Shown here: piece by piece, positions 44,963-56,341 of the stretch | Numbering within the stretch: the stretch's first letter is position 1 | Layout of the letters: every line of letters begins with the position of its first letter | Assembly: GCA_026686845.1 (NCBI GenBank) | Contig: JAIVEN010000006.1 | Coordinates: 38,548,501-38,612,500, forward strand | DNA length: 64,000 nt | DNA from: Adenanthera pavonina | Lineage: Eukaryota; Streptophyta; Magnoliopsida; Fabales; Fabaceae | Reading direction: 5' to 3' | The notes under the pieces: generated by a model | Database searches by the model: none | What the model saw: only the letters and a program-made list of their open reading frames with translations | Told to the model about the DNA's origin: nothing | Position numbers and translations under genes: made by a program

Positions 44963-47900
44963 ATATCAATATATATATAATATATTAAAAAAGAAGGATG
45001 AAGCTGTTCAACTAATGAACAGTATAGTGCCGGCTTCTTTTGACTCTATGTGTAGATTTGTTTTGGTGCTGCCATGTGTCACTTTCATGTTTTTTTTGGA
45101 TCCCACTTTTTTAATTTGATATCAATATTTTTTTTACAGAAGAAAGGTTTTTAACCTCCTTAATCCTTATTAGGATATATCTTATATTTCAATATATGAT
45201 AATAAAATTAAGTATAATTACTATACTTTATTTTCACTATAGTTTTTTTTTCACCTTTTAATTTTTTTGAATTCTAAAATCATAATTTTTATTTATTAAT
45301 GCGCATTAATTTGTTTTTCACTTTCAGTTAATTTTATTCTTATTTTTTATTTTCAATTTTTTACATTTTATTAATACCAAACTTTTCATTATTAAGAAAA
45401 TATTCAATGATTTTCTTCATCAATTAATTATATTCTTATTTAAAAATATTCTTTGGCTCTTTTAATAACTCAAAAATCTTTTGATATATACTTAAATGTC
45501 AATGTCTAAATCAAATAAAGAAATATTGTGATAAAAACAAAAATTTTAATAACATGAATTATAAAAAAGATTTTTATATAGCATAATATCCTTTTTTTTT
45601 TAATTCTAAATGCATTAGGGAAACAGTGCATTTTCTTTAGAAAATGTTTATTAATGTGAGACCTCAAAATATTTATATTGAGGAAGGCTTATTAAAATAT
45701 ACATTGGAAGAATCTCTAATTTCAAATTTAATCTTGGTTTGTGCTTTTTTAAGGCTTTGAAAAAAAATTCAAAAAAAAAATGCTTTGAAAACTATTGGTG
45801 GGATTTTTTTCAAATTGGCTTGGCATTATTAAGGATTCAAAATTTCAAAGTTCAATTTTACACAGATTTCAAGCAGCCAAAAATAATTTATACAGGTTTC
45901 AGAATTCAATTTGACGGACTTTATTATTTGGGATGTGAAGCTTCTTTGTAAATCTTTGTTATATGTTTTGACACTTTAATTTTTGGAATACATACTCCTT
46001 CATCTTCCATTTCTACACATCCATCTTTCCCTCATCGCTCTTCTTTGTAACTCTCTCATCTTCTCTTTCTTGACCAGAGCAAAGGTCTTAGTGATAGGAT
46101 TAGGTGGTTTCCAAAGCCTTGGTTAATTTCTGTGTTTCTACAGGTGCAAAATTACTATTAATCTAGATATATTTTGTAAGTTCTGAAAAAACAAAACTCA
46201 GTACTTTTCTAGGTTTTTTAAAACTAAAATTTTTTTCAAGATATCATTCTTTTAGATGGTTTGTGTAACCTTTGTGTTTGTGCTTTGAACTATGTCTTGT
46301 GGATTGTATTATTAATATTTCAATTGCTACATTTGATGTATGATTCTTATTGAACTCCATGCTTTTAAGCTTAATAACAAAATGAAGGGAGTAATTCCTA
46401 TAATGCACCATGTTTGGTTGCCATTTATGATGGTTCTAATCTTAACGAGCTTTGCACTTTTAATCTTTATCATAAAATTGCATTCACTGGTTCTTGTAAT
46501 GCTCTATGATTGATTTAATTTTTCTCACAAAGTCATTATCTTCTATGATTGGTTGCTATCAGATGATTTGTTTTTTGGTTGGATTAGAATAATAAATTAT
46601 GATGTTTTGAGATGGCATGCTAAAATTATGATGTATTCATGTACTTGCTAAAACCATTATGTTGAACTGCCAAGGGTTGTAAATATTGTTCAAGAAATGA
46701 TGCTTCCTCTTCTCTTGTACAATTTGGGCATGAAATGTATATTTTGTTCAATAATAATGTTTGCATCAATGTTTTTAAGTAGTATTGCAATTTAGAGATG
46801 GCTAAAAATAAAAGTATTGCAATATAGAGAGTTTCATTCCATTGACAATGGACCATTACAAGTACACTATAAAAAAGTACACAATAACTTATTAAATATG
46901 AATTTAATATTCTTTAGTTTTTCTCTTGAAACTTTTCCAATTTGTTATATGGGGTTTAAAAGATCAACTCAGAATACCATTACTTTTGTTTGCTTTTTTT
47001 TTAATTATTTTGTTAAATAATTTTTGCGGTGGCAAGATATGGTCTTTAAGTAAAATGGGCTTCAGTTAAACAAACACAAGGTAGCAATGTTATGTGGGTG
47101 GCTTTACTTCAATGCCGTATGAGGGTGGATGAACATTTTCCTTTTGAAGAATTATTGCTAGCTCCAGTGGTTATTTTTGTCTTATTCACACTTATGAACC
47201 TTATTATTGGTCATTAAGTTTGTCTTATTGTTTTATAGACATTCATATATACTTTTTTCGATGTTAACATCATATAGTAGCTACTTATGATATTTGGGCA
47301 CTTTAAAATAGTTCAAAGCGATTTGTAGTTTTTCTAGAATTAGTATTTAATCTATAAGGTAGCTATTATAAATTAATCATTTTTGTTGATCACTCGGTCT
47401 ATTGACTAAAGTTTAATAGTTAATACAAAGTTTTGTTATTTGGTTCATGTACAACTTCTAAATTAATGGCCAATTTATTCTTTCAGTTTCTTGTGCTTAT
47501 TTTATTGGGTGATTAACTATATTTCAGTTTGAAGCAAATTTTTAAATGGTTTACTTGGTTTGCCTAATAGCCTGCCACCTTGATCAAAGTAAAAGATTGG
47601 ATGTGAGTTATGAGATTGCTTGCTTTTAGTGTTTGGAAGCAAGAATACATCATTAATGATGTTTTATCATCAATATATGGGACTGGATGCTAGGCATGAA
47701 CTTTTTGTATTATAATCAAATGCTATGCAGCTTGACCAATTTCTGGAACTACTATAAAGTAATTCTTATGATAATTTTTTTATATAATGTCAGGGGAGGT
47801 AAATTACATCATCTTGGATGTGTAGATATGTCTCTGCTTATCTTGTGCATAATACCCTTAAAATTGTATTTGACATGGTGTAAGAGGACTGAGAAAACTA

Positions 47901-48839
47901 CGAAAGAACATATTGAGACAACTGTAAGGTGAATCCTCATATCATTTTATACTAAAGTTATTGGTTTGTTTTGAGAAATTTTTTTTTGGGGTTTGGTTGT
48001 CTTCACTGGGTATATAGTGTTGTAGTGTCACCAAATTGATTGGCCATCAATGTCTCTTACATTCATAAGCTTTTTAGGCATTCGTTTGAATTGTGACCAT
48101 TGGATTTTATTGATTCTATTATGATAATTGTGCAATGGAAATTTTGATGCTGCCATTAAGGAAAGTCCCAAGAAATGGGCCCAACTGCTCACAATGACTG
48201 CCTACATGTATTTTTCCAACTTTTGAAGTAACGGTTCCTAAAATTTAATTATCATATCATTTTTTCCTTGTCACTTTGACAAATAATTATGTATCATGAT
48301 GATTCATTTTCTATGAATAGCATCATCATTTTGACAAATAAAATAAAATATCCCCCACATGCAATGTGGGAGAAATTTCTAGCTTTTATATTGGAAAAAG
48401 GAAAATCACATATCTCAAAAACAAAGGTCACATGAAGGCAAAACTTGACAGAAGCAAACGTCAGCATCAATTCTAACAAAAATAGTCTCACAGAATTTTT
48501 ATATATATATACACATAGCATTTTATTTTTTTCTTCCTAAAATTTATTCTAAAAAATAATTCTATAAAACTATTTTGAGAATATAAAAATAGAAAATCCA
48601 TTCAAACAAGCACAAAAATAAATTATTCCACCAACTACCCCCCCCCCCCCAAAAATTTTTACGAACTCAATATATCATGTGAGAATTGGCTCAATCCGGA
48701 CCTTTCTGGCCATGAGAGCTCATTTAAGGGATCATTTGGATGGTGCAAATTGATTTTGTTTTACTATTGTGTTATTCATTAATATCAAATAGATAATTTA
48801 AGAGAACATTTAAGTTAAGATTATTTTGGTAAAATATTA
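44963..48839. other. Unassigned 3.9-kb region
   Basis: No recognisable protein. Open frames at 45739-45951 and 47687-47932 are short and of poor composition. A CT-rich stretch at about 46000-46080, followed by a possible acceptor TTTCTACAG (46133-46142), resembles a 5' UTR exon and intron of an expressed or formerly expressed unit, but I see no coding exon downstream. A run of about 14 C residues lies near 48637-48651. Confidence 0.4.
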
Positions 48840-49116
48840 CTCCCTTCATTACACTACGAAAGATACCTTTATGAGAAATCTATATTTTACAATATAAAGC
48901 ATTTTATGAATTATGTGATGTAATTAATTTTTTGTTTCTAAAATTGCCTCTGACAAAGTACTCAAAGATTAATTTTCAAAAAGAATAATTAATGTAGGAG
49001 AGTAGTAAATAATGATAAATGAGGGTAATTTAGAAAATGGTGGAAAAATTTTTAATTATTAATTATCACCCTGTGTGTAGTAGTTAAAAGTGTTTTATAA
49101 ACTGAAATGAAGGGGG
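48840..49116. mobile_element. Stowaway-like MITE, about 277 bp
   Basis: The left end CTCCCTTCATT (after TA) pairs with the right end CCCCCTTCATT (reverse complement), 10 of 11 bases. The ends resemble the CTCCCTCCGTTTC terminus of plant Stowaway/Tc1-mariner MITEs. The right-hand TA duplication is not clear, so the element is somewhat decayed. Confidence 0.6.
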
Positions 49117-49179
49117 CATTAAATTTTACAATGTTCTAAATTATTTAATGACGTCTTTAATTTGTATGACAAACCCTAA

Positions 49180-50086
49180 CAGCCCGTTTGTTTCAATTAT
49201 CAAGGAGTTAGGTAATGTAATGTAAAGGAATGTGATGAGATGATTATTACATATGGGTTTATTTAGTTTGATATTAGGGGGAGGGGAAACAAATTTATTT
49301 TTATATTTAACTAAACATAAATAAATAATAAAAGACTAAAATACCCCTAGATAAAAAAATTTCCCCTTTTTCCTTATTCCCTCCTCCATTGCTCCTACTA
49401 CCCGCCACCACTACCATGTTCCTCATCGTCGGTGGCCACTCCTTCCTTTATTCACCTTAATCTATCCTCTCAACAACAGCAATCTAGTTTTTAAAAAAAA
49501 TTGCTTCATATGGAGATTGTGTGACAGAGGTAGAGGTCGAAACAGATCTAGCAATAGAGAAACCTTCCTGATGTGATGAAAAACTCAATGGAAGCAAAAT
49601 CAATTTGGTGCGATGTCTTCAAATTGGTGGCAAGATCTGGAAGAGGCTCCAGATTTGCCTTCGAACTGGCTCTAGATTTGATGGCAAACTTGGAGGTGGA
49701 AGGATGGAGGATGTCAATGGAGGTAAGGTCGATGGAGATGGATGGGAGAATAAAGGTGAAGGTTGATGGAGAGGAGGTTGTCGGAGGGTGAAGGTTGCCG
49801 AAGAGGGGTAGTTGACAAAGATGTGTGAGAGAATGAAGGTAGTGTTCACTAACAAGGATGAGTTTATGTGGGGGTATTATGGTCTTTTGTAAATGATTAC
49901 AATGAGGTGATCATCTTCACCTAACAAAACTTTTGTTTTGAAAAAGGGGACGGGGGAGGGGGGGCCATCACCTAAATTAGAGGGAGAATTCTATTCACCT
50001 GTGGTATGTGAAACTAAATACTAATATTGAGGTGATGTAAAGATCATCACTTCACATAGGGGTATGTGAGTGAACCAAACAGGCCC
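49180..50086. mobile_element. Large PIF/Harbinger-like MITE, about 0.9 kb
   Basis: After TAA it begins CAGCCCGTTTGTTTCAATT and ends near 50086 with a sequence whose reverse complement is GGGGCCTGTTTGGTTCACTC. The left 65 bases ('AATGTAATG..AAGGAATGTGATGAG') match the inner terminus of the MITE at 35324-35725, so both belong to one family. The middle (about 49370-49860) is different, purine-rich on one strand, and may be captured DNA. The right TSD is not perfect. Confidence 0.6.
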
Positions 50087-50939
50087 CAAAACAACATTTT
50101 TTACCACTAGGAGTGGGATATTATGTTACCATTTTGTTTTTCAATTGTGAACACCCCCCGGGGGCTTTCAACCCACCTTTTTTCCTTGTCTATTTTCAAA
50201 ATATAATAGTAAATTTGGCTTTGAAAAGAAATAGAGAAATTTATATAACTAGATTGTCTTATCCAATGCAATGCATAGGACATAAAAATAAAAAAATTGA
50301 TTCTATATAATATATATAACATTAAGTTCATAAAAAGATAATGATATAAAATTTATGAAATTTGAGTAAAAAATAAGTAAAAAAATAATAGAGTTAAAAG
50401 ATTTAAAATTTAAATATGAAAAATACATTTATGTTATTTGAGAGGGAATGATAGAAGAAAAAAATAGTCATAAACTGAATCTGCAAAGAGTATATCTATT
50501 GCATATTTGATATAATCAAATAAGGGAGAGAAGTTAAATTAATAATAACGATATGAATAGAGAGAGAATAAAAATATGGGTAAAGAATTTAAAAAAATAT
50601 ATACAAAATAAGGTGATTAGAGGAAATAGAGAGAATAGAAAATAAAAAGCAAATAGAAAAAAGAGAAAATATATAAAGAAATATTTTATAATATTTTTTA
50701 AATATAGAAAATTTAAATAAATAAAAATTAAAAGTAAAAAGTAAAAAATGTTAAAATACTTTTTTAAAAGAGGGAATATTAAATAGGGTGAGGGAAAGTG
50801 ATGGAATTAAAAGTTTCAAATAAAAAATGTTAAAATAATTTGAAAATAAAATATTAAAGAAAGTGAAAAAAATGAGAAAATTATATACTTTTCATAACAG
50901 TACTTATCAACAGTGTTTTTTCTTTTGAAATATTTATAT
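50087..50939. other. Purine/AT-rich intergenic DNA
   Basis: Low-complexity A/G-rich sequence with no gene and no paired repeats. Confidence 0.5.
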
Positions 50940-51124
50940 ATATATATATATAGATTCCATCAAAATTAAAAAAATGTATAATTTAATAATGTGACTTACT
51001 ACATGGTATATGCACGAGTTTCACCATTCACTTGGAACAAAATTAATGGAAAAATTACTGTTCAGTATCCACTAATCACCATTGCTCCCTTCTAACATAT
51101 TCTGATGTTGTGCAGTAATATTAA

Positions 51125-51541
51125 GGGCTCGCTTGGTATACTTCTAAAGAAATAACTTCCTAACAAATATATTTTCTGAGAAATTAACTTATTGAAAAGT
51201 TTACATATGATCTATTTGTTTTACTTTCTATTTTTTAGGAAGTTGAAATAATTTTTTACATAAATATATAATATTTTAATTTTAAAGACATAAATATCTT
51301 ATCTATTCAAAAAATTAATTAAGAAATTAAAGATCTTTTTAGGAAAATATTATAAAATGCTTGGGAAGCAGAACTTTCTTGAATTTTGCTCGAAAAATTT
51401 TACTTCCCCAGTTAAACTCAACTTTTTAAGAACTTTTAAATTTTTTTTTAACCAAGCAATATCAATCAATTTACTCTTTGGGAAGTTTAACTTCCTCTTA
51501 CCCCCCCTCCACACCCCCATTTCTCTCATATTAAGTGAGCC
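51125..51541. mobile_element. PIF/Harbinger-like MITE with empty-site proof
   Basis: 417 bp between TAA (51122-51124) and TAA (51542-51544). Ends GGGCTCGCTTGGTATA and, reverse-complemented, GGCTCACTTAATATGA. The paralogous block at about 22860-22870 reads 'GTGCATAGATACTAAGTTTTCT' without the element, against 'GTGCAGTAATATTAA' - element - 'TAAGTTTTCT' here. So the insertion and its TAA duplication are directly seen. Confidence 0.8.
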
Positions 51542-51617
51542 TAAGTTTTCTTAATGCACTTTTCCACGTTTGTATATTCCAAAAATGAAAAAACGAACCT
51601 AAAAAAGATAATTAAAT

Positions 51618-51675
51618 GGATGCCCTTGGGATAAACAGCTGCCTCTTTTGAAAGTTCATATCCTTAATGTGGATC
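51618..51675 (-). pseudogene. Second isolated NB-ARC relic
   Basis: On the minus strand it reads 'GYELSKEAAVYPKGIH', the same GLPL-region fragment as at 22944-22992. Both relics lack one residue present in the TNLs (GYEELSK), so they descend from one already damaged copy that was duplicated. Confidence 0.65.
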
Positions 51676-51903
51676 TGCAAATTATAAAAAGACTAGAAAA
51701 GCAAAGCGACAGATGGCGAAAGTAGGGTTAATAAAGCCCAAAAAGAGAAGGGCATAGAAAATTACAAAAAATATTGTTAAGCCCAATGATGGGAATTGTG
51801 ATGAAGGAGGCTTAACATAGTCCAATAGAAACGAGCCCACCAAGTGGTCATGGGGAGCTCATCTAGTGTAGCAAGTCCACTGAAGTAAAAGGGCGTAAGG
51901 GCT

Positions 51904-52140
51904 ATGGGTGAAGAAAAAGAGGATAACAATGAGGAAATGATTGATGAGGAGCCCAACAATCATAATGCTAGAGATTCTGTCATTGAATCTTCATTGCCTC
52001 ATGATCCAGGAGAACGATGTATGGAAGGCATGGAAACTGGAGACACAGATATTGGGCTAAATCTGGATAGCCAAGCCCAGAACACGGTGATCCCAAGTGA
52101 GCAATCTGTGGAACCTTTTGTGCTGGAAACCCAATTTTAG
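51904..52140 (+). pseudogene. LINE-2 ORF1 C-terminal tail
   Basis: 78 codons, acidic ('EEKEDNNEEMIDEEPNN'), ending TAG 41 bases before ORF2. Like the C-terminal tail of LINE-1 ORF1 it is acidic and precedes ORF2; the RNA-binding part is lost to truncation. The apparent ATG at 51904 is internal to the old frame. Confidence 0.6.
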
Positions 52141-52181
52141 TTGGGTCTTTAGTTGCTGATCCTTTTAATCCATTTGTTTTT

Positions 52182-55100
52182 ATGGATTTTACGAACCTTT
52201 TTTATTGGAACACCAGAGGTGCTTGTAGTAATGGCCTGGTTCGAAATCTCAAGGCTGTTATTGATGGGCCCAAGCCCAATCTTATTGTCTTATCTGAAAT
52301 TAGGTGTGATGATGTCGCTCGTTTTCGTGGTATTCACACACTCGGTTTTGACTCTTTGAAAATAATCCCTAGTGTTGGCCGTTCTGGGGGTTTGCTTCTG
52401 GCGTGGAATAGTAATAGAATTCAGGTGAGTATTCTAGAAGAGGATCGACAATTTTTTCATCTCAGATGTTGTTTGCCTGGTCTTCCTACTTTCTTGACTA
52501 CTGCAGTATACGCTTTGCCTCATTCAAACTTTCGTGAGGTGTTATGGCAGCATTTGTGCAGGCTTGCTTCTGGTGTTTCTGAGCCCTGGATAATCTATGG
52601 AGACTTTAATGACATCTGCTCTCAGTCTGAACGTGTGGGTGGTTCGAATTTTTGTTCTCGAAGATTAAGATGGTTTCAAGATCAAATTTCGGATTGTATG
52701 CTCACGGATCTGGGTTTCATTGGTTCAAAATTTACTTGGAAGGGACCTCGCCTAACTGGATTTTCTCGACTTTATGAAAGGTTAGATCGTGCTTTGGCCA
52801 ATACTCGTTTCCTCTGCTCTTTTCCCGATTATGTGGTTAAAGTAATTCCCAGAACAAAATTTTCTGATCATAATCCTCTTAGCATCTCTTTGACTAGAAA
52901 TGTTAATATTAGAGTTGGAAAGAAATCTTTCAGATTTGAGGCTATGTGGCTTGCTCATGACAATTTTAAGGATTTTTTGAAAAATTGTTGGCCTAATGGT
53001 GAGGATTTAAACCAAAATCTTAATGATTTCAGAGAATCAGTTCTTGTCTGGAATAGGGACGTTTTTGGATTTATTGAGAAGAAGAAGAGGCAGGTTCTTG
53101 CTAGACTAAATGGCATCCAAAAGTCTGATGATTATCCGTATTCAAATTTTTTGAAAAATCTTGAAGTTGATCTTCAACAAGAACTAGATGAGATTTTGAA
53201 ATTTGAGGAAACTAAATGGTTTCAGAAAGCTCGCACTGAATGGGTTACTAAAGGTGACCGTAATACCCGCTATTATCATCTCAAAACCACCATGAGAAGG
53301 AGAAGGAATAGAGTGTCTGCCCTAAGGGATGATTTTGGAAACTGGATTGAAGATGAAACAGATTTACAAGCTCTAGTTGTTAAATATTTTCAACAAATCT
53401 TTCAATTAGATGATGCTGTTAGTGTGGGTCTTCATACTAAGTCAAGTTTTCCCCAAATCGATCAACCTTCTATGGTTTCTTTGGCAAACACGCCTACTAA
53501 TGAAGAGATCAAGCAGGCAATTTTTTCTATGGGGCCCTATAAAGCCCCTGGTTTTGATGGTTTTGCTCCAATTTTTTTCCAAGCTAATTGGGAGACTGTT
53601 GGTCCTTCCATGTGTCAATTTGTCAAAGATGTTTTTGAAGGGAGGGCTAATTTGACTGATTCAAATAAGACCTTAATCTCACTAATTCCTAAGAAAGATA
53701 ATCCTGAAGAAGTTGGTCATTTTCGGCCTATCTCCTTGTGTTCTGTTCACTATAAATGTGTCACCAAAATTCTTACTTGTCGGATGAAAAAAATTATGGG
53801 TGATTTAATCTCTCCTTTTCAAGCGGGTTTTATTCCAGGCAGACAAATCCATGATAACATTATTGTTGGCCAAGAAATTCTTCATATCATGAATAAAGCA
53901 AAAGGAAGAAAGGGTTTCATTGCTATGAAGATTGATTTACAAAAGGCATATGACTGTATCAGATGGGATTTTATCCAACAAGTTCTTTTTGATGCAGGAA
54001 TGGATTCCAAATTTGTCAATTTAGTTATGAATTGTGTCTCCACTGTTTCTTATAATGTTTTGTGGAATTCTCTTCAGTCTGATTATTTCTTTCCTAAAAG
54101 AGGACTTCGTCAAGGCGACCCCATTTCTCCTTTCTTGTTTGTTCTGTGTATGGATAGGCTTTCTCATGTCATTTCTGATGCTGTGGATTCTGGTAAATGG
54201 AAGCCTATAAAGGTTTCCAAATCTGGCCCATTTGTGTCCCACTTGATGTTTGCTGATGATATACTGCTTTTCGGAGAGGCATCAGAGGAACAAGCTACAG
54301 TTATGATGCATTGTTTAAATTCCTTTAGTGCTGCCTCTGGTGAGAAAGTTAACAAGACTAAGTCATCTATATTCTTTTCAAGGAATGTAGATGCAAGATT
54401 GAGAGGCAGAATTAAAGGTATTACTGGTATGAAGATCAATTGTCAGATTGGTAATTATCTCGGTTTTCCTTTCTCTAACAACCGAAAATCTACTGAGAAG
54501 TTTCAATATATTGTGGATAGAGTCAGAACAAAGTTGGCTAATTGGAAGGCTAATTGCTTATCCCTTGCTGGTAGGGTTACTTTAGCAAAATCTGTTTTGA
54601 GCACTATTCCGTTATACCCGATGCAGGTTGCACATGTGCCAATTAACATCTGCAACGAGATTGAGAAGTTACAAAGAAAATTTGTTTGGGGTGGTGATCA
54701 GGGTAATAGATTTCATCCCATTGGTTGGGAGAGGATTGCTCTTCCTAAATCTTATGGAGGACTGGGTTTCAAGAGACTTTCTTCTATTAATAGAGCTTTT
54801 GGAGCTAAGCTTGCTTGGAAAATCATTTCTGGAACCAAGGGACTATGGGTTGATGTGCTTCAGACTAAATATATGCTAAAGCGAGATGATAATCTGCTAT
54901 CTGCCACACCAAGAGACTCTCAGTTATGGAAATTTATTTGTCAACAAAGTGATATTATCTCTGAAGGAACTAGATGGCAAATTCGCAATGGTCATTTTGT
55001 TAGTTTCTTTGATGATTTTTGGCTCTTACCAGGGGCAAAACTCAAAGATTTATGTTTCAGACCTTTAACACAGGATGAACTTCATAGTAGAGTGGTTGAC

Positions 55101-55517
55101 TGGACTTCATATGGATCCTGGGATCTCTCTCGCTTGGCTGATCTACTCCTACATGAAGTTGTTCAGCGTTTAATTTCCATGCTTCCACCCATGGACAGTG
55201 CTGGAAATGATATTATGTTGTGGAATTCATCCCCAAATGGAAATTTCTCCATCAAAAGCGCTTACTTTCAGATTGAGCATAACCCAGCTAATCTTTACAG
55301 CTCAACCTATAAGATTATTTGGAAATGGAAAGGGGCAGAGAGAATTCGTTTCTTTATTTGGAAGATTTTTCAAGATAAACTTCCCACTAATAAATGGAGG
55401 AGTTGTTGGTCTCAATGCTCACCTATATGCAATTGGTGTCAAACTCATATCGAGGATTCTCTCCATATATTACGTGATTGCAGTTATGCACGACAGATTT
55501 GGAATAGTCTAATATAA
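52182..55517 (+). CDS. LINE-2 ORF2: endonuclease and reverse transcriptase
   Basis: 1111 codons from the ATG at 52182. Endonuclease (about 1-230) shows 'YWNTRGACSNG', 'VLSEIRC', 'IIYGDFNDI' and 'SDHNPLSI'. Reverse transcriptase (about 480-760) shows 'GFDGFAPIFF', 'FRPISLCSVHYK', 'QAGFIPGRQIHDN', 'IDLQKAYDCIRW', 'GLRQGDPISPFLFV' and the catalytic 'MFADDILLFGEA' near residue 689. A zf-RVT segment lies near 1010-1105 ('FSIKSAYF', 'WCQTHIEDSLHILRDC'). The frame ends at TAA (55515-55517), but the same frame continues into RNase H, so the stop looks like a point mutation. Confidence 0.92.
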   Translation: MDFTNLFYWNTRGACSNGLVRNLKAVIDGPKPNLIVLSEIRCDDVARFRGIHTLGFDSLKIIPSVGRSGGLLLAWNSNRIQVSILEEDRQFFHLRCCLPGLPTFLTTAVYALPHSNFREVLWQHLCRLASGVSEPWIIYGDFNDICSQSERVGGSNFCSRRLRWFQDQISDCMLTDLGFIGSKFTWKGPRLTGFSRLYERLDRALANTRFLCSFPDYVVKVIPRTKFSDHNPLSISLTRNVNIRVGKKSFRFEAMWLAHDNFKDFLKNCWPNGEDLNQNLNDFRESVLVWNRDVFGFIEKKKRQVLARLNGIQKSDDYPYSNFLKNLEVDLQQELDEILKFEETKWFQKARTEWVTKGDRNTRYYHLKTTMRRRRNRVSALRDDFGNWIEDETDLQALVVKYFQQIFQLDDAVSVGLHTKSSFPQIDQPSMVSLANTPTNEEIKQAIFSMGPYKAPGFDGFAPIFFQANWETVGPSMCQFVKDVFEGRANLTDSNKTLISLIPKKDNPEEVGHFRPISLCSVHYKCVTKILTCRMKKIMGDLISPFQAGFIPGRQIHDNIIVGQEILHIMNKAKGRKGFIAMKIDLQKAYDCIRWDFIQQVLFDAGMDSKFVNLVMNCVSTVSYNVLWNSLQSDYFFPKRGLRQGDPISPFLFVLCMDRLSHVISDAVDSGKWKPIKVSKSGPFVSHLMFADDILLFGEASEEQATVMMHCLNSFSAASGEKVNKTKSSIFFSRNVDARLRGRIKGITGMKINCQIGNYLGFPFSNNRKSTEKFQYIVDRVRTKLANWKANCLSLAGRVTLAKSVLSTIPLYPMQVAHVPINICNEIEKLQRKFVWGGDQGNRFHPIGWERIALPKSYGGLGFKRLSSINRAFGAKLAWKIISGTKGLWVDVLQTKYMLKRDDNLLSATPRDSQLWKFICQQSDIISEGTRWQIRNGHFVSFFDDFWLLPGAKLKDLCFRPLTQDELHSRVVDWTSYGSWDLSRLADLLLHEVVQRLISMLPPMDSAGNDIMLWNSSPNGNFSIKSAYFQIEHNPANLYSSTYKIIWKWKGAERIRFFIWKIFQDKLPTNKWRSCWSQCSPICNWCQTHIEDSLHILRDCSYARQIWNSLI

Positions 55518-56264
55518 AGAAGGTATCAATCTCTTTTCTTTTCTTCCTCCTTAAAAGATTGGATTGAATTAAATTTAAAGAGGCATGTGGGGATATATTC
55601 TAATATCAGCTGGGATTTAATTTGGGGAGTTATTATTTGGAAATTATGGAATTGGAGGAACAAGTTTATTTTTCAACCAGATTTCCAAAAACCTCATGAC
55701 CCTGTAACGGCTATTATGAATTCCTGGAAGTCCTTTGTATTCATTAGTGATTTTAAGTGTGAGGAGGAAGTTACATATTCTAGGTTTTGGAAGGCTCCTC
55801 CAGCTAAATGGGTCAAACTCAATGTCGATGGGGCTGTTTCTCTGGTTACTAAAAATGCTGGATGTGGAGGAGTCTTGAGAGATCACCATGGAAGTTGGAT
55901 TGGTGCATTTACTCATCGGATTGGTTATTGCACCCCTGTTGAAGCGGAAGAATGGGCTGTTCAGAAAGGACTCCTGTTGGCTTGGGATATGGGCCTACGA
56001 AAAGTCATTCTTGAAACAGATGCGAAATTGCTGGTTGATCTTCTGAACAACAGAGAAAGGAAAAGAGACACTGATAGTCTATTGCTTTTGAATATTCTTG
56101 ATATGCTACAATGGAAGTGGGATGTTAAGATTCAACATGTTCCTCGAGAGCAGAACAAAGTCGCTGATAGATTGGCCAAGGAAGGTCTCATCACATCCTC
56201 CTTGCTTGATATGGTCCCTCCTTACTTACGGACCCTAGTGCAAAATGATTTGCTGGGATCTTAA
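55518..56264 (+). pseudogene. LINE-2 ORF2 RNase H portion after the stop
   Basis: In frame with 52182-55517. It reads 'SLFFSSSLKDWIELNLKR', 'VIIWKLWNWRNKFIF', then a type-I RNase H fold: 'KLNVDGAVSLVTKNAGCGGV', 'EAEEWAVQKGLLLAWDMG', 'ILETDAKLLVDLLN' and 'IQHVPREQNKVADRLAKEG'. The acidic catalytic set (D in NVDGA, E in EAEE, D in ETDA, D in VADRLA) is visible. It could be made only by stop-codon read-through or internal initiation (ATG at 55587). Confidence 0.85.
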
Positions 56265-56341
56265 TCCCCTGTGTCTTACTTTCCTTTGCTGTAATTGGGC
56301 TTCGCCCTCCTTTTTACCAAAAAAAAAAAAGGGCGTAAGGG

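Larger units (their letters stand above)
50940..51720. repeat. Paralogous block Y, copy 2
   Basis: Diverged copy of 22560-23095, interrupted by the MITE at 51125-51541. It carries the second NB-ARC relic (51618-51675) at the same relative place. Confidence 0.7.
51902..56330 (+). mobile_element. LINE-2: 5'-truncated L1-type LINE
   Basis: It begins inside ORF1 and ends with a run of 12 A (56319-56330). The sequence AAAAGGGCGTAAGGG occurs at 51887-51901 and again at 56327-56341, so an 11-15 bp target duplication flanks a 4.4-kb insertion. 5' truncation is common for LINEs. ORF2 is nearly intact, so this is far younger than LINE-1. Confidence 0.9.

Noticed and set aside
47687..47932. 81-codon frame
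   Set aside because: Hydrophobic and Ile/Leu-rich, typical of AT-rich noncoding DNA; no domain.
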